Positions 15,733 to 24,900 of a DNA stretch of 39,274 bases are shown here, piece by piece (the first letter of the stretch is position 1; every line of letters starts with the position of its first letter). The DNA lies in contig JARGFM010000031.1 of NCBI GenBank assembly GCA_029210725.1, positions 1 to 39,274 on the forward strand, read 5' to 3'. Under the pieces are notes generated by a model. That model did not search any database and was not told where the DNA came from. It worked only from the letters and a program-made list of their open reading frames with translations. The position numbers were made by a program, and so were the translations under genes. The stretch is from Bacteroidales bacterium. GTDB lineage: Bacteria; Bacteroidota; Bacteroidia; Bacteroidales; GCA-2748055.

Positions 15733-16147
15733 AGCGCTTGCGCTGATATTCCTGGTACTGGTTTCGGGAAAATTTACCGCCTGTGAACCGGAAGACTGGT
15801 TGCTGACAGTGGCTTGCGATGATTGTTACGGGTATAAACCTGACAGTGCAGACCTGATTATTTATCTGAGCCTGGATGCCGAAAATGATTCGGTACCCCT
15901 CACCTTCTACCGGGGAAACTATGAAGAGGGGATAATCGACTGGCAAGATACGGCCACCACAGAGGAGTTCTATCTCTATTCAAAGATGGATGCCACTTAT
16001 ACAGTCCGGGCTACCTACCGGTCCGGTGACCGGATCATTGAGGCCTTCGATGCCGATCATATGCATCTCTATAATGCCGATGAAGAGTGCGGATCGCCCT
16101 GTTACATTGTTAAAGGCGGAATCTTTGATCTGCGACTACCGGATTAG
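15707..16147 (+). CDS. Putative lipoprotein of unknown function
   Basis: 146 residues. A hydrophobic signal (ALALIFLVLVSGKFTAC) ends in a lipobox-like FTAC, so lipidation at that Cys is likely but the box is not ideal. Four further cysteines lie in two pairs (VACDDCYGY near the N-terminus, EECGSPCY near the C-terminus) and could form disulfides in the periplasm. No family was recognised. The start lies 26 bases inside the ankyrin/barrel gene, which points to co-translation and to a joint envelope role. Confidence 0.6.
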   Translation: MSGKRLHIKALALIFLVLVSGKFTACEPEDWLLTVACDDCYGYKPDSADLIIYLSLDAENDSVPLTFYRGNYEEGIIDWQDTATTEEFYLYSKMDATYTVRATYRSGDRIIEAFDADHMHLYNADEECGSPCYIVKGGIFDLRLPD

Positions 16148-16185
16148 GGGTAAAAGAGATTGAAACCACTTTTATAATCTTGCTT

Positions 16186-16989
16186 GTGAAAGAAAAAGAA
16201 CTCTCAAGAGAAAAACTGCTGGAACAACGTAGGGAGCTGATGGCCAGTCTGAAATATGCCAGCTTCATACAGAGGGCCGTGCTTCCTGACCAGAAGCTCA
16301 TGGAGAATATGCTCAAGGACTTTTTTATTTTCCATCAGCCCCGGGATATTGTCAGTGGTGATTTTTACTACTGCGCCCGAAAAGAGGATTATATTGTGGT
16401 AGCTTCAGGCGACTGCACCGGGCATGGCGTACCGGGTGCACTGATGAGCATCATGGGAATTTCATTTCTCAATGAGATCCTCAGTATCAGAGGGCCCATC
16501 CGTTCCAGCAGGATCCTGAACCTGTTGCGGGAAAGAGTGATGAAAGCCCTGCACCAGCGTGGATATGAACTGGAAAACAAAGATGCCATAGACATATCAC
16601 TCTGTGTGTTCCACCCCAGAACAGGCGAATTACAGTTTTCAGGCGCCAACAACCCTCTCTATCATATACGCAACAGGGTACTGACTGAAATCAAAGCCGA
16701 TAAAATGCCGGTTGGCATCGATGCCATAGAAGAAAACTCATTTACAAATCATGTACTGCAACTTAAAACGGGCGACATCGTATACCTATTCTCAGATGGT
16801 TATCCGGATCAGTTTGGCGGGCCTGAGAATAAGAAATTCAAATATGGCCCGTTTAGAGAATTGCTGATCGGGATTTCGGACCGGGACATGGAGGAGCAGA
16901 AAAAGGAGCTGGACATCGTCATGAAGAAATGGAAAGGCGACGAACCCCAGGTAGACGATATATTGATCATCGGAATCAGATTTAAATAA
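16186..16989 (+). CDS. Stand-alone SpoIIE/PP2C-type serine phosphatase
   Basis: 267 residues from GTG 16186; TTG 16180 is an alternative and no ATG fits. A short charged coiled coil (about 25 residues, ending RYAS-like LKYASFIQRAVLP) leads into a complete SpoIIE domain. Metal and phosphate motifs are visible: SGDFYY, ASGDCTGHGVPGALMS, DISLCVFHP, GANNPLYHI, FSDGYPDQFGG and the final QVDDILII. In Bacteroidota this domain normally ends a large sensor protein; here the sensor part is missing and the protein begins at the linker. Such phosphatases remove phosphate from Ser/Thr of partner-switching proteins. It is followed after 10 bases by the OLD-like ATPase, and a SiaC-like candidate substrate lies about 3.4 kb downstream on the other strand. 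Confidence 0.88.
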   Translation: MKEKELSREKLLEQRRELMASLKYASFIQRAVLPDQKLMENMLKDFFIFHQPRDIVSGDFYYCARKEDYIVVASGDCTGHGVPGALMSIMGISFLNEILSIRGPIRSSRILNLLRERVMKALHQRGYELENKDAIDISLCVFHPRTGELQFSGANNPLYHIRNRVLTEIKADKMPVGIDAIEENSFTNHVLQLKTGDIVYLFSDGYPDQFGGPENKKFKYGPFRELLIGISDRDMEEQKKELDIVMKKWKGDEPQVDDILIIGIRFK

Positions 16990-16999
16990 TACCGGAATA

Positions 17000-19327
17000 A
17001 TGCAATTAACTGCTTTCAGGATTCAGAACTTCAGATCTATTGTGGATACCGGCTGGCATGCTCTGGCCCATGATAACATCACCAGTCTGATCGGCCAGAA
17101 CGAATCCGGGAAAACTTCTATTCTGGAAGCACTCAAGGCATTCCATGACGGAAGGCTGATTGAGGATATGCTCAGAAGCGACCTCTCCCTGCCCGTGGTT
17201 TCCTGCAAATTCAGATTTCAGTATGCCGATATTGAAAACCGCATCGAGAAAAGAAAACTGAATCCGGAAATCCGGAAATTAATGGGAACTGTGACAAGCA
17301 TCTCCCTAAGCAGAAGATGGGAGGATGACATGGATTCCCATATGGAGATGGGAGATGAATTACAGGAAGTGTATAACGAATCCATGGACAAGTTCAGACA
17401 GCGGGAAATAAAGGTTATGAAAAACCTGGAGCATCTGAACCAGGATATCGATGCCGCCACAAAAAAACTGGACAAAGCGAAGGAAGAGGCCGAATGGACA
17501 TCCGGGAAAATGGAAACTGTAAGGCTCCGGATAAACGAGATCAGGCGAAACATCCGGAAGTTTCCCTCCAGGGAGCGAAAAGCGGAGTTACGGAAGGAGC
17601 TGGAACTGGAAGAAGAAATGTTTCGCAAGCTGAAGGAGACCCTGGAGCAGAAGCTTATCAAAAAAGAGGAGAAGGGTGACATCCTGGAAGCCCTGGATGA
17701 AAAAAGAGAAGTCAGCAGAAAACTGGAGCAGATTCAGGAGCAGATCGACGAGAAAATGGAGGGGCTGGGCCAGGTGCAGGAGCAACTGAAGCAGCTGCTT
17801 CAAATGACCGGAATGTACCTCACTGAAAAAGAGCAGCGGGCCGCTGAGATCAGGGAAGAGATCTTCCGGACCGACATCGAGAAGCTGAAAGGGGAAATAT
17901 CGGGGCTGCAGGAGGAACACAGCATTCAGTTACTCTGCCTGGAATTTGTCTTCGAGGGCATGTCCATTGAACCCGCGTCTGTCGCGGCGCAGAAGGAGCT
18001 TGAATCCATGAAGGCATTTTACAGTTCCAGAGAGCTTGCCGAAGAAATTTTCAAAATAGTCCCTGATTTCGAAATGTTTGAAGATTTCAGCTCCCTTCTT
18101 CCCAACCGCATAGACCTGGAGGACATAATCAGGGCCAACAAACGTGCCGAAGGATATAAAGCCGCAATCAACTTCCTGACGATCACCGGACTGGAGTACT
18201 CCTTTTTCCAACAACCTTCCAGCAGGATCCTGAAACAGAAAATTGAGAACCTGAATGGGGAACTCACCCTGAATTTCCAGGATTTCTGGAGGCAGAATGT
18301 AGGGAAAAACAACAAGATCAATATTAATTTTGAGCTCTCACATTACGACCATGCCAATCCGGAGAAAAGCGGAAAGCCCTTTATTGAATTCTGGATCAAG
18401 GACGAAAGCGAACGGCTCTATCCCAAGCAGCGAAGCCGGGGGGTAAGGTGGTTTCTCTCCTTTTTCCTGGAACTGAAGGCCACGGCCATGGATAAAAGCA
18501 AGCATGATAAAGTCCTGCTAATCGATGAACCGGCAGTAAGCCTGCATGCAAGGGCCCAGGAAGATGTGCTTAAAGTCTTTGATGATATCAGGGAGCGGAT
18601 CCAGATCATTTATACCACTCACTCCCCCCACCTGATAGATGTAAACAAATTATACCGAATCCTGGCTGTTCAGCGCGCCATTGAAGACGATATGAAGAGC
18701 GAAACGGTGGTTTACAGTGCGAGATCCCTCAAGTCGGCTACCGCCGATACCCTCTCTCCCATTTACTCGACCATGGGAGCAAGACTGAACCAGCAGGAGA
18801 TTATCAAATCCTTCAACAATGTCATTGTGAAGGACCTGGCTACCTACTATTTCCTGAAAGCTTTGGTGGCCCTTACCGGCTTCGGCAAGGAATGCTATTT
18901 CCTTCCTGCTTCAGGGGCGGAGAGCATTCCCATGATGGTCAATATTCTGATGGGATGGGGGATTGATTATGTGATCCTTAATTTCGGGAATGCGGAAGAG
19001 AGGCTGGTGCATGAAAAACTGATGAAAGAGCAGTATGATAATAAGATCGATCTGGCCGGCAAACAGATGTTGTTTCTGGAGGACTATCCCGATACAGAGG
19101 ACCTGTTCTCCACCATAGATTTTAAAAAATACGTGGTAAAAGTGAGAGAGGGAATCACGGTTAAAAATTCAGAATACCTCATAGACAGCAACTTCTCCAG
19201 AGCACTTCTTGCCTCAAACCTCCTGCAGGAAGTGAACAACGGGAAAGTGAGTTTCAGCATGCTTGATGACGAGTCGCGCGATAATCTCAATACCTTTATT
19301 CAGCAGCTTTCTGCCATTCTTAAATAA
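17000..19327 (+). CDS. OLD-family-like AAA ATPase with degenerate TOPRIM domain
   Basis: 775 residues. The N-terminal ABC-type ATPase half begins RIQNFRSI and has Walker A GQNESGKTS at 32-40. A long charged coiled coil (roughly 125-300) separates it from the second ATPase half, with Walker B VLLIDEP (D509, E510) and the H-loop YTTHSPH near 537. The C-terminal part aligns with a TOPRIM nuclease domain by pattern. However, the acidic positions are gone: the EG-type first motif is IVKDLATYYFL (from 609), the Gly-rich turn is LPASGAES, and the DxD motif is VILNFGN (658-664). OLD nucleases need these acids for metal binding, so nuclease activity is unlikely. SMC-like or regulatory roles, or phage sensing, remain possible. 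Second gene of the phosphatase-ATPase-amidotransferase run. Confidence 0.8.
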   Translation: MQLTAFRIQNFRSIVDTGWHALAHDNITSLIGQNESGKTSILEALKAFHDGRLIEDMLRSDLSLPVVSCKFRFQYADIENRIEKRKLNPEIRKLMGTVTSISLSRRWEDDMDSHMEMGDELQEVYNESMDKFRQREIKVMKNLEHLNQDIDAATKKLDKAKEEAEWTSGKMETVRLRINEIRRNIRKFPSRERKAELRKELELEEEMFRKLKETLEQKLIKKEEKGDILEALDEKREVSRKLEQIQEQIDEKMEGLGQVQEQLKQLLQMTGMYLTEKEQRAAEIREEIFRTDIEKLKGEISGLQEEHSIQLLCLEFVFEGMSIEPASVAAQKELESMKAFYSSRELAEEIFKIVPDFEMFEDFSSLLPNRIDLEDIIRANKRAEGYKAAINFLTITGLEYSFFQQPSSRILKQKIENLNGELTLNFQDFWRQNVGKNNKININFELSHYDHANPEKSGKPFIEFWIKDESERLYPKQRSRGVRWFLSFFLELKATAMDKSKHDKVLLIDEPAVSLHARAQEDVLKVFDDIRERIQIIYTTHSPHLIDVNKLYRILAVQRAIEDDMKSETVVYSARSLKSATADTLSPIYSTMGARLNQQEIIKSFNNVIVKDLATYYFLKALVALTGFGKECYFLPASGAESIPMMVNILMGWGIDYVILNFGNAEERLVHEKLMKEQYDNKIDLAGKQMLFLEDYPDTEDLFSTIDFKKYVVKVREGITVKNSEYLIDSNFSRALLASNLLQEVNNGKVSFSMLDDESRDNLNTFIQQLSAILK

Positions 19328-19343
19328 CCTGAAGCCACTCTTT

Positions 19344-20426
19344 ATGAACTTCCGCCTGAGTTTCCCCATTCTGATCCTGATTTTAAGTACCTCCCTCTTC
19401 TCTGCAGGCCAGGATACCCTTCTTCTGTTTCATCCGACCGTGTACAACCTGGAAGTGATACAGAAGCTTATGGAGGAAGAGCTCTTCCCTCTGGAAGGCT
19501 ACCATGTATTGGGAGTATATCACCCCGGCGAGACCTATGATTACAGGAAGACCAAAGACTACATCGATCAGAAGCAGACAGGCCTTTTCAGCATCAGGCA
19601 GATCAAAGGCGAACTGGGAGCGGAACACCTGTTCCGGAAAAATTCTGCGAGTGAAGAGTTCAGGGAGCTTTTTAAATGTTCCGAGGGTGCTCTCTTTATG
19701 GGAGGACCCGATATTCCGCCTTCCGTCTATGGAGAGAAGGTCCACCTGCTCACCGCTGTCACCGATCCCTTCAGGCATTACCTCGAACTATCCTACCTGT
19801 TCCACCTGCTCGGAGGCACTCAGGACCGGGAATGGGTCCCTTACCTGGAACAAAAGCCCGGCTACCTGATTAATGGGATATGCCTGGGAATGCAAACCCT
19901 GCATGTGGCCACCGGAGGAACCCTGATTCAGGACATACCCACAGAGCTTTACGGAATATGGAATGCCGAGGATCTCCTGTCGCTGCCCCCTGATCAGATG
20001 CACCGCAACTACCAGGATTATCTGAATACAGATTGCGCAGACCCAACTTCCTATCATTTTCACAAAGTGACTCTGAGCAAAGGTGAGACCCTCAGCCGGG
20101 GAATTGGCTTCCGGTCCGGCACTTTGCCCCTGGTTCTCAGTTCCCATCATCAGGCCATAGAAAAACTGGGACCAGACTGGATGGTAACGGCCACTTCCAT
20201 GGATGGAAGAATTATTGAAGGCATCCGGCACCGCAAGTATCCCCATGTACTGGGAATACAGTTTCACCCGGAGAAACCAGGGCTGTTCGATCCTTCGATT
20301 CATCACCCATCGGGATGTCATAGTACCATCAATTTCCAGGAGGCCATCGCTAACAGTGATTCCTACAAATTCCATGTGGCATTCTGGAACTATCTGGGAA
20401 GAGTCTTGCAGAAAAACAGGGAATAA
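19344..20426 (+). CDS. Exported class I glutamine amidotransferase-like (peptidase C26) protein
   Basis: The ATG at 19344 lies 16 bases after the OLD-like gene and opens a signal peptide (FPILILILSTSLFSAG). The 360-residue product contains the C26/PuuD-type hydrolase core: FMGGPDIPPS near the N-terminal part of the domain, the nucleophile C180 in GICLGMQ, and H308-P-E310 in GIQFHPEK. The catalytic triad is therefore intact. Cytosolic relatives hydrolyse gamma-glutamyl bonds; a secreted form suggests action on periplasmic gamma-glutamyl compounds or peptidoglycan-derived peptides, which is inference. It ends 6 bases before the convergent SiaC-like gene. Confidence 0.8.
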   Translation: MNFRLSFPILILILSTSLFSAGQDTLLLFHPTVYNLEVIQKLMEEELFPLEGYHVLGVYHPGETYDYRKTKDYIDQKQTGLFSIRQIKGELGAEHLFRKNSASEEFRELFKCSEGALFMGGPDIPPSVYGEKVHLLTAVTDPFRHYLELSYLFHLLGGTQDREWVPYLEQKPGYLINGICLGMQTLHVATGGTLIQDIPTELYGIWNAEDLLSLPPDQMHRNYQDYLNTDCADPTSYHFHKVTLSKGETLSRGIGFRSGTLPLVLSSHHQAIEKLGPDWMVTATSMDGRIIEGIRHRKYPHVLGIQFHPEKPGLFDPSIHHPSGCHSTINFQEAIANSDSYKFHVAFWNYLGRVLQKNRE

Positions 20427-20432
20427 GAGCAG

Positions 20433-20807
20433 CTACTCAATTTCAATGAAGTTGATTTTTAAATCCAGGATGGAGGAATAATACTCCCCGCGCTCCAGGA
20501 TATCATCATCACCCTCCTCATAAACCCAATTGATTTTCAGATCATAACCGTCATTATCAACCTCTTTGAGCTTTTTGAGCAATCGCAGCATATACTTGGA
20601 AGTTCCACTGTTCAGGTATTCCAGTTCAATATCAACTTCGGTGAATCCAGGGGGTAAAGAAGCAAAAGCGATAATCCAGTCAAGGATGTCCTCGTAAAAG
20701 AGAGAGACATCTTCCGGGATGGACCGACCCTTAAATTTTATCCTTCCTTTGGGGTCCAGCAAAACATAAGGTGTTCTCGGAGTAGGCTGAAACTCTAGTT
20801 TATCCAT
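20433..20807 (-). CDS. DUF1987 / SiaC-family regulatory phosphoprotein
   Basis: 124 residues from ATG 20807 (MDKLEFQPTPRTP), the usual beginning of this family; ATG 20816 adds three residues. Family hallmarks are present: DPKGRIKFKGRSIPED near the N-terminus, the helix-preceding motif ELEYLNSGTSKYML, and the acidic ending with INWVYEEGDDDILERGEYY. SiaC of Pseudomonas aeruginosa is phosphorylated on a Thr in the corresponding loop and is controlled by a kinase (SiaB) and a SpoIIE-type phosphatase (SiaA). Here the loop reads N66-S67-G68-T69-S70, so S67 or T69 would be the acceptor. The phosphatase at 16186 is a plausible partner. No SiaB-like kinase or SiaD-like cyclase is seen in the window. 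Confidence 0.85.
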   Translation of the reverse strand: MDKLEFQPTPRTPYVLLDPKGRIKFKGRSIPEDVSLFYEDILDWIIAFASLPPGFTEVDIELEYLNSGTSKYMLRLLKKLKEVDNDGYDLKINWVYEEGDDDILERGEYYSSILDLKINFIEIE

Positions 20808-20876
20808 CCTTTGCAAAAAAGTAAGAACAATATAGTGATTTTTGTGCTTTGCCCGAACAATTCATTTCCATTTTAT

Positions 20877-21899
20877 TCAGAAATACATTCTGGCCAGGGG
20901 AGCAATATCATCGTTGGTGAAAAATCCCTTCTTGTAACGGTAATACCCGGTAATGGCAATCATGGCTGCATTGTCTGTGGTAAAACTCAAAGGTGGAATA
21001 AACACCTGCCAACCCTGTTTTTCTGCCTCCGTCTCCATGGCAAGACGCAGTCCCGAATTGGCAGAAACTCCACCGGCCAGGGCCACCTGATTGATCCCGG
21101 TCTTCTTCATGGCAAGGCGAAGCTTCTGGAGTAAAATATCGATAATGGTATGTTGGAGGGAGGCTGCAAGATCGGCCTTGTTCTCATCGATAAACCCTGG
21201 ATTTTCTTTCAGAGAATCCCTGAGTTTATATAAAAAGGAGGTTTTCAAACCGGAGAAAGAGTAATCATATCCCCGGATCCGGGGTTTGTTGAAGGTGTAC
21301 CTGAACGCATCTCCCTGCCTGGCCAGCCGGTCTATATGTGGCCCTCCCGGATAGGGCAGACCCAGAAGCTTTGCACATTTGTCAAAGGCCTCCCCCGCCG
21401 CATCATCTATGGTACGCCCGATGATCTCCATGCTGTGGTAATCCCTGACCACGACCAGCTGGGTATGCCCCCCTGATACCAGAAGAGAGATGAAAGGAAA
21501 ACGAGGAGCCGCTGCAGCCTGCCACTGCGATTGAATAAAATGAACCAGCATATGTGCCTGAAGATGATTCACCTCGATCATGGGTATACCCAGAGCCGCA
21601 GTAAAACCCTTGGCAAAAGAGGTCCCCACGAGCAACGATCCCAGGAGTCCCGGCCCCCTGGTAAAGGCCAGGGCATCGATCTCGCTCCGTGCAACACCGG
21701 CTTCCTTCAATGCCCGGTCGACTACTGGAACGATATTCTGCTGATGTGCCCTGGAGGCCAGCTCGGGCACCACTCCTCCATATTTCCGGTGTACCTCCTG
21801 CCCGGCAATTACATTGGAAAGTAGTTGCCGATCCCTGATTACAGCAGCAGAAGTATCATCGCAGGAAGATTCAATCCCCAGAATAACAGTGCCCGTCAC
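20877..21899 (-). CDS. tsaD: tRNA N6-adenosine threonylcarbamoyltransferase TsaD
   Basis: TsaD transfers the threonylcarbamoyl group from TC-AMP to A37 of ANN-decoding tRNAs, with TsaB and TsaE. The 340-residue product has the family length. It begins ILGIESSCDDTSAAV and carries the metal ligands H112 and H116 in NHLQAH, the segment LLVSGGHTQLV, the KCAKLLGLPYPGGP stretch, and the C-terminal GGVSANSGLR and FTTDNAAMIA motifs. All expected ATPase-fold elements are intact. It diverges from tamB with only about 50 bases between the proposed starts, an arrangement I recall as common in Bacteroidota. Confidence 0.96.
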   Translation of the reverse strand: MTGTVILGIESSCDDTSAAVIRDRQLLSNVIAGQEVHRKYGGVVPELASRAHQQNIVPVVDRALKEAGVARSEIDALAFTRGPGLLGSLLVGTSFAKGFTAALGIPMIEVNHLQAHMLVHFIQSQWQAAAAPRFPFISLLVSGGHTQLVVVRDYHSMEIIGRTIDDAAGEAFDKCAKLLGLPYPGGPHIDRLARQGDAFRYTFNKPRIRGYDYSFSGLKTSFLYKLRDSLKENPGFIDENKADLAASLQHTIIDILLQKLRLAMKKTGINQVALAGGVSANSGLRLAMETEAEKQGWQVFIPPLSFTTDNAAMIAITGYYRYKKGFFTNDDIAPLARMYF

Positions 21900-21908
21900 A
21901 ACTTTTTC

Positions 21909-21916
21909 TATTTTTG
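21909..21916 (+). promoter_or_regulatory. Candidate -7 box for tamB
   Basis: TATTTTTG fits TAnnTTTG. A start near 21922 would leave a leader of about 26 bases before the ATT at 21948, which supports a TamB start there. The 10-base context CTATTTTTGT is identical to that before aspA (461-470). Confidence 0.4.
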
Positions 21917-21940
21917 TATTGTTTCAGTTACAAGAAAGTG

Positions 21941-21948
21941 CAAAAGTA
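21941..21948 (-). promoter_or_regulatory. Candidate -7 box for tsaD
   Basis: On the minus strand this reads TACTTTTG, an exact TAnnTTTG match, 41 bases before the tsaD ATG. It overlaps the proposed tamB start codon, so the two divergent transcription units would share about 40 bases of control DNA. Confidence 0.4.
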
Positions 21949-24900
21949 TTAAAAAGATAGCGAAAATAGGCCTGATCGTAATATTGCTTTTTCTGGCAAT
22001 TCCGTCGCTGTCTTTACTTTTTTTGCAGAACCGGCAGGTTCAGACCGTAGTCAGTAAAATGCTGGCCGAACAGTTATCGGAGGAGCTTCATTCCACTATT
22101 TCTCTTTCATCGGTCAACTTCTCCTTTTTTAAAAGAATTCAGGTAAGGGACCTCTATATCGAGGATCTTCATGGAGATACGCTGATCTATTCGGAACTTA
22201 CCAAAATCCGGATCAAGCAGATCAGACCAGATCAGAGAAGACTGGAGATCAGTAAGATCACCCTGGAAAATGCCTGGTTAAACCTGGTGATTGAAAGCGA
22301 AGGCGGGGTTAATCTGAGTTTGATCATCGACCGGCTGAAAAAACCCCATGTACCTCCGGAAAGAAAATCAAAACTTCATATCCACGAAATAACCATGAGC
22401 AATGGCAGGTTTTCACTGACGAAAACGGGCCACCAATCCTTGCGCCCGGAGATAGATTTCAACGATTTTGATCTGCATGGACTCGAAATCTCCCTGCTTG
22501 ACCTGATCAGTGATCAGGACACCGTAAATATGAACATCGTCTCCCTGTCTGCTGTGGAGAAATCGGGATTCGAATTTGGTCACCTGGCTACCCGGATGTC
22601 TGTTGGTAAGACCCATATGCATTTTAAGGATTTGGCAATAATGGCCGGAGGCTCCGAACTGAATGTCCCTGTTCTGGGTTTCGATTTTGATCACTGGCAA
22701 GGCTTTAAATATTTTTCCAGAGAGGTGGATCTCACCTTTGAATCGGATCATTCTCAGGTAAAAACAGAGGATCTTGCCGTTTTTGTTCCGCAAACTGCCG
22801 GAATACTGGACCGTTTTACCATTGACGGCTCTTTGCATGGTGCACTCAGTAAGCTGAAAGGTGAAAAAATGGAAATGACTTTTGACGAGCAGAGTACGCT
22901 GGCTTTTGACTTCATTGCCATCGGTTTGCCTGATTTCAGCAATACCTTTCTGGATTTCAATTTCAGGGAACTAAATAGCTCGGTATCTGCCATACACACT
23001 ATATTTAATCAGAAAAAAGCCGCCTCGAAGCAGTCGCTCTACCCCTGGATCAACATGGGTATGCTGGATTTCAAAGGACAGTTTACGGGATACCCGGATA
23101 ATTTTGTTGCCATGGGTTATCTGCAGACCGATATGGGACAAATGCTGATGGACCTTTCATTCAGGCCGGACAGCATCCTGGGAATTGACTTTCACGGACA
23201 TCTCTCCACCCGCGATTATAAACTGGGGGAACTCCTCGGGCAGGAAGAGCTGCTCTCTCAGCTGGACATGGATGTGATGGTGGATGGAAACCTCTTCGAA
23301 GGTGAGATAAGAGCCAACCTGAACGGAACCATCGACACCCTGTACTTCTCCCAGTATGCCTACAGCAACATTACCCTGGACGGAGCATTTACCAATAACA
23401 CTTTCAACGGTGGTTTTAGCATCAGCGATCCCAATATCAGAATGGATTTCCAGGGAAAAACGGACTTCTCCGGTGAGGTTCCGTTCTATAATTTCACTGC
23501 CGATGTGGCCCGTTCCAGACCCTATTTCCTGAACCTTGGTGTGGAAGATCCCCATACCTTTGCCTCCTTTTTGATTGAAACCGATATCAGCGGGAATACC
23601 CTGGATGAACTTAATGGAGAGATTCGCCTGGTGAATAGTCTTTTTGAGAGAAATCAGGACCAGGTACAATTATATGATGTCAGGCTACATGCCCTTAACA
23701 GGCCGGACACCTCCTCCATTGAACTTAGATCCGAACTGATCGATGCCTCTATCTCAGGAAAGTTCAAACTCTCCTCCCTGCCCTCTTCTCTGGAGAATAT
23801 GGTCGATCATTATGTAAACCTGATTCCCGGGAAACCGGCAATAAGCGATACGATCAATCGCTTCACTTATCACCTGGATCTGAAACATGTAAATCCAGTC
23901 CTGGATTTCTTCTTCCCGAAGATCCAGATCGCTGAAAACAGCAGCATACATGGAGAATATCATCCGGACAGGGGCATTAACAGCGCCGAAGGGCACTTTC
24001 CTGAGCTGGGCATCGGTCCCGGTTCCTGGTCCAATGCAGAATATCATACCAGAACCTTTGACGACAAATTTGAATTCATGTTCCGTGCCGATAGTATGAT
24101 ATATGGCAAAAATTATGCCCTGGAAAACCAACAGTTTCACCTTACCGCCTCTAACGACACAGCCAGGCTAGACATTGACTGGAGCAACCATTCAGAACCA
24201 GATTACAGCGGAGAGATACATCTTTTTGGAAGCTTCCTGTCCGATTCCATGGCAGAGAGGGGCTTTCTGGTTGAAGTGGAACCCTCTGAATTTTTCATTC
24301 AGAGTGAGAAATGGAATGTGGACCATTCCACTTTCCTGCTCAGAAAGAACTATCTGCATGTGGACAATCTTTTTATTCGAAGCAGAGAAAAGCATGTGCT
24401 TGCTGCCGGCACCATAGCTTCCGGAGGAGGACAGGACTTCGACCTGGATATCAGGAACCTGAATCTTGGAGAACTGGCCAGTCTGGGCAGACTGAACGCA
24501 GAACTGAATGGGAACATTACGGGCAACTTTAACTACCGGGAAACAGAAGGCAACCCCTATATTTATACAGACCTTCAGGTGGATACCCTCCGGTTCAACA
24601 ATCAGTTGCTGGGGCCCACCAGTTTAAAAGCAGCCTGGAACGACACCCGCAGGACCGTCCGGGTGATGCTGCAATCAAATCTGAACGACGTAAAAACCAT
24701 AGAGCTGAACGGTGAATATATTCCAGAAGGCAGGAAAGTGGATTTTGAGATTCACGTGAATGAACTTCAGCTTCAGGCACTCCATCCCTACGTTGAAAAT
24801 TTCCTTGTTGATCTCTCCGGCACGGGTTCCGTTAATCTTACCCTCGACGGAACGCTCGATCAGCCCAAACTAAACGGTAGCCTGGGATTCAACCAGGGAG

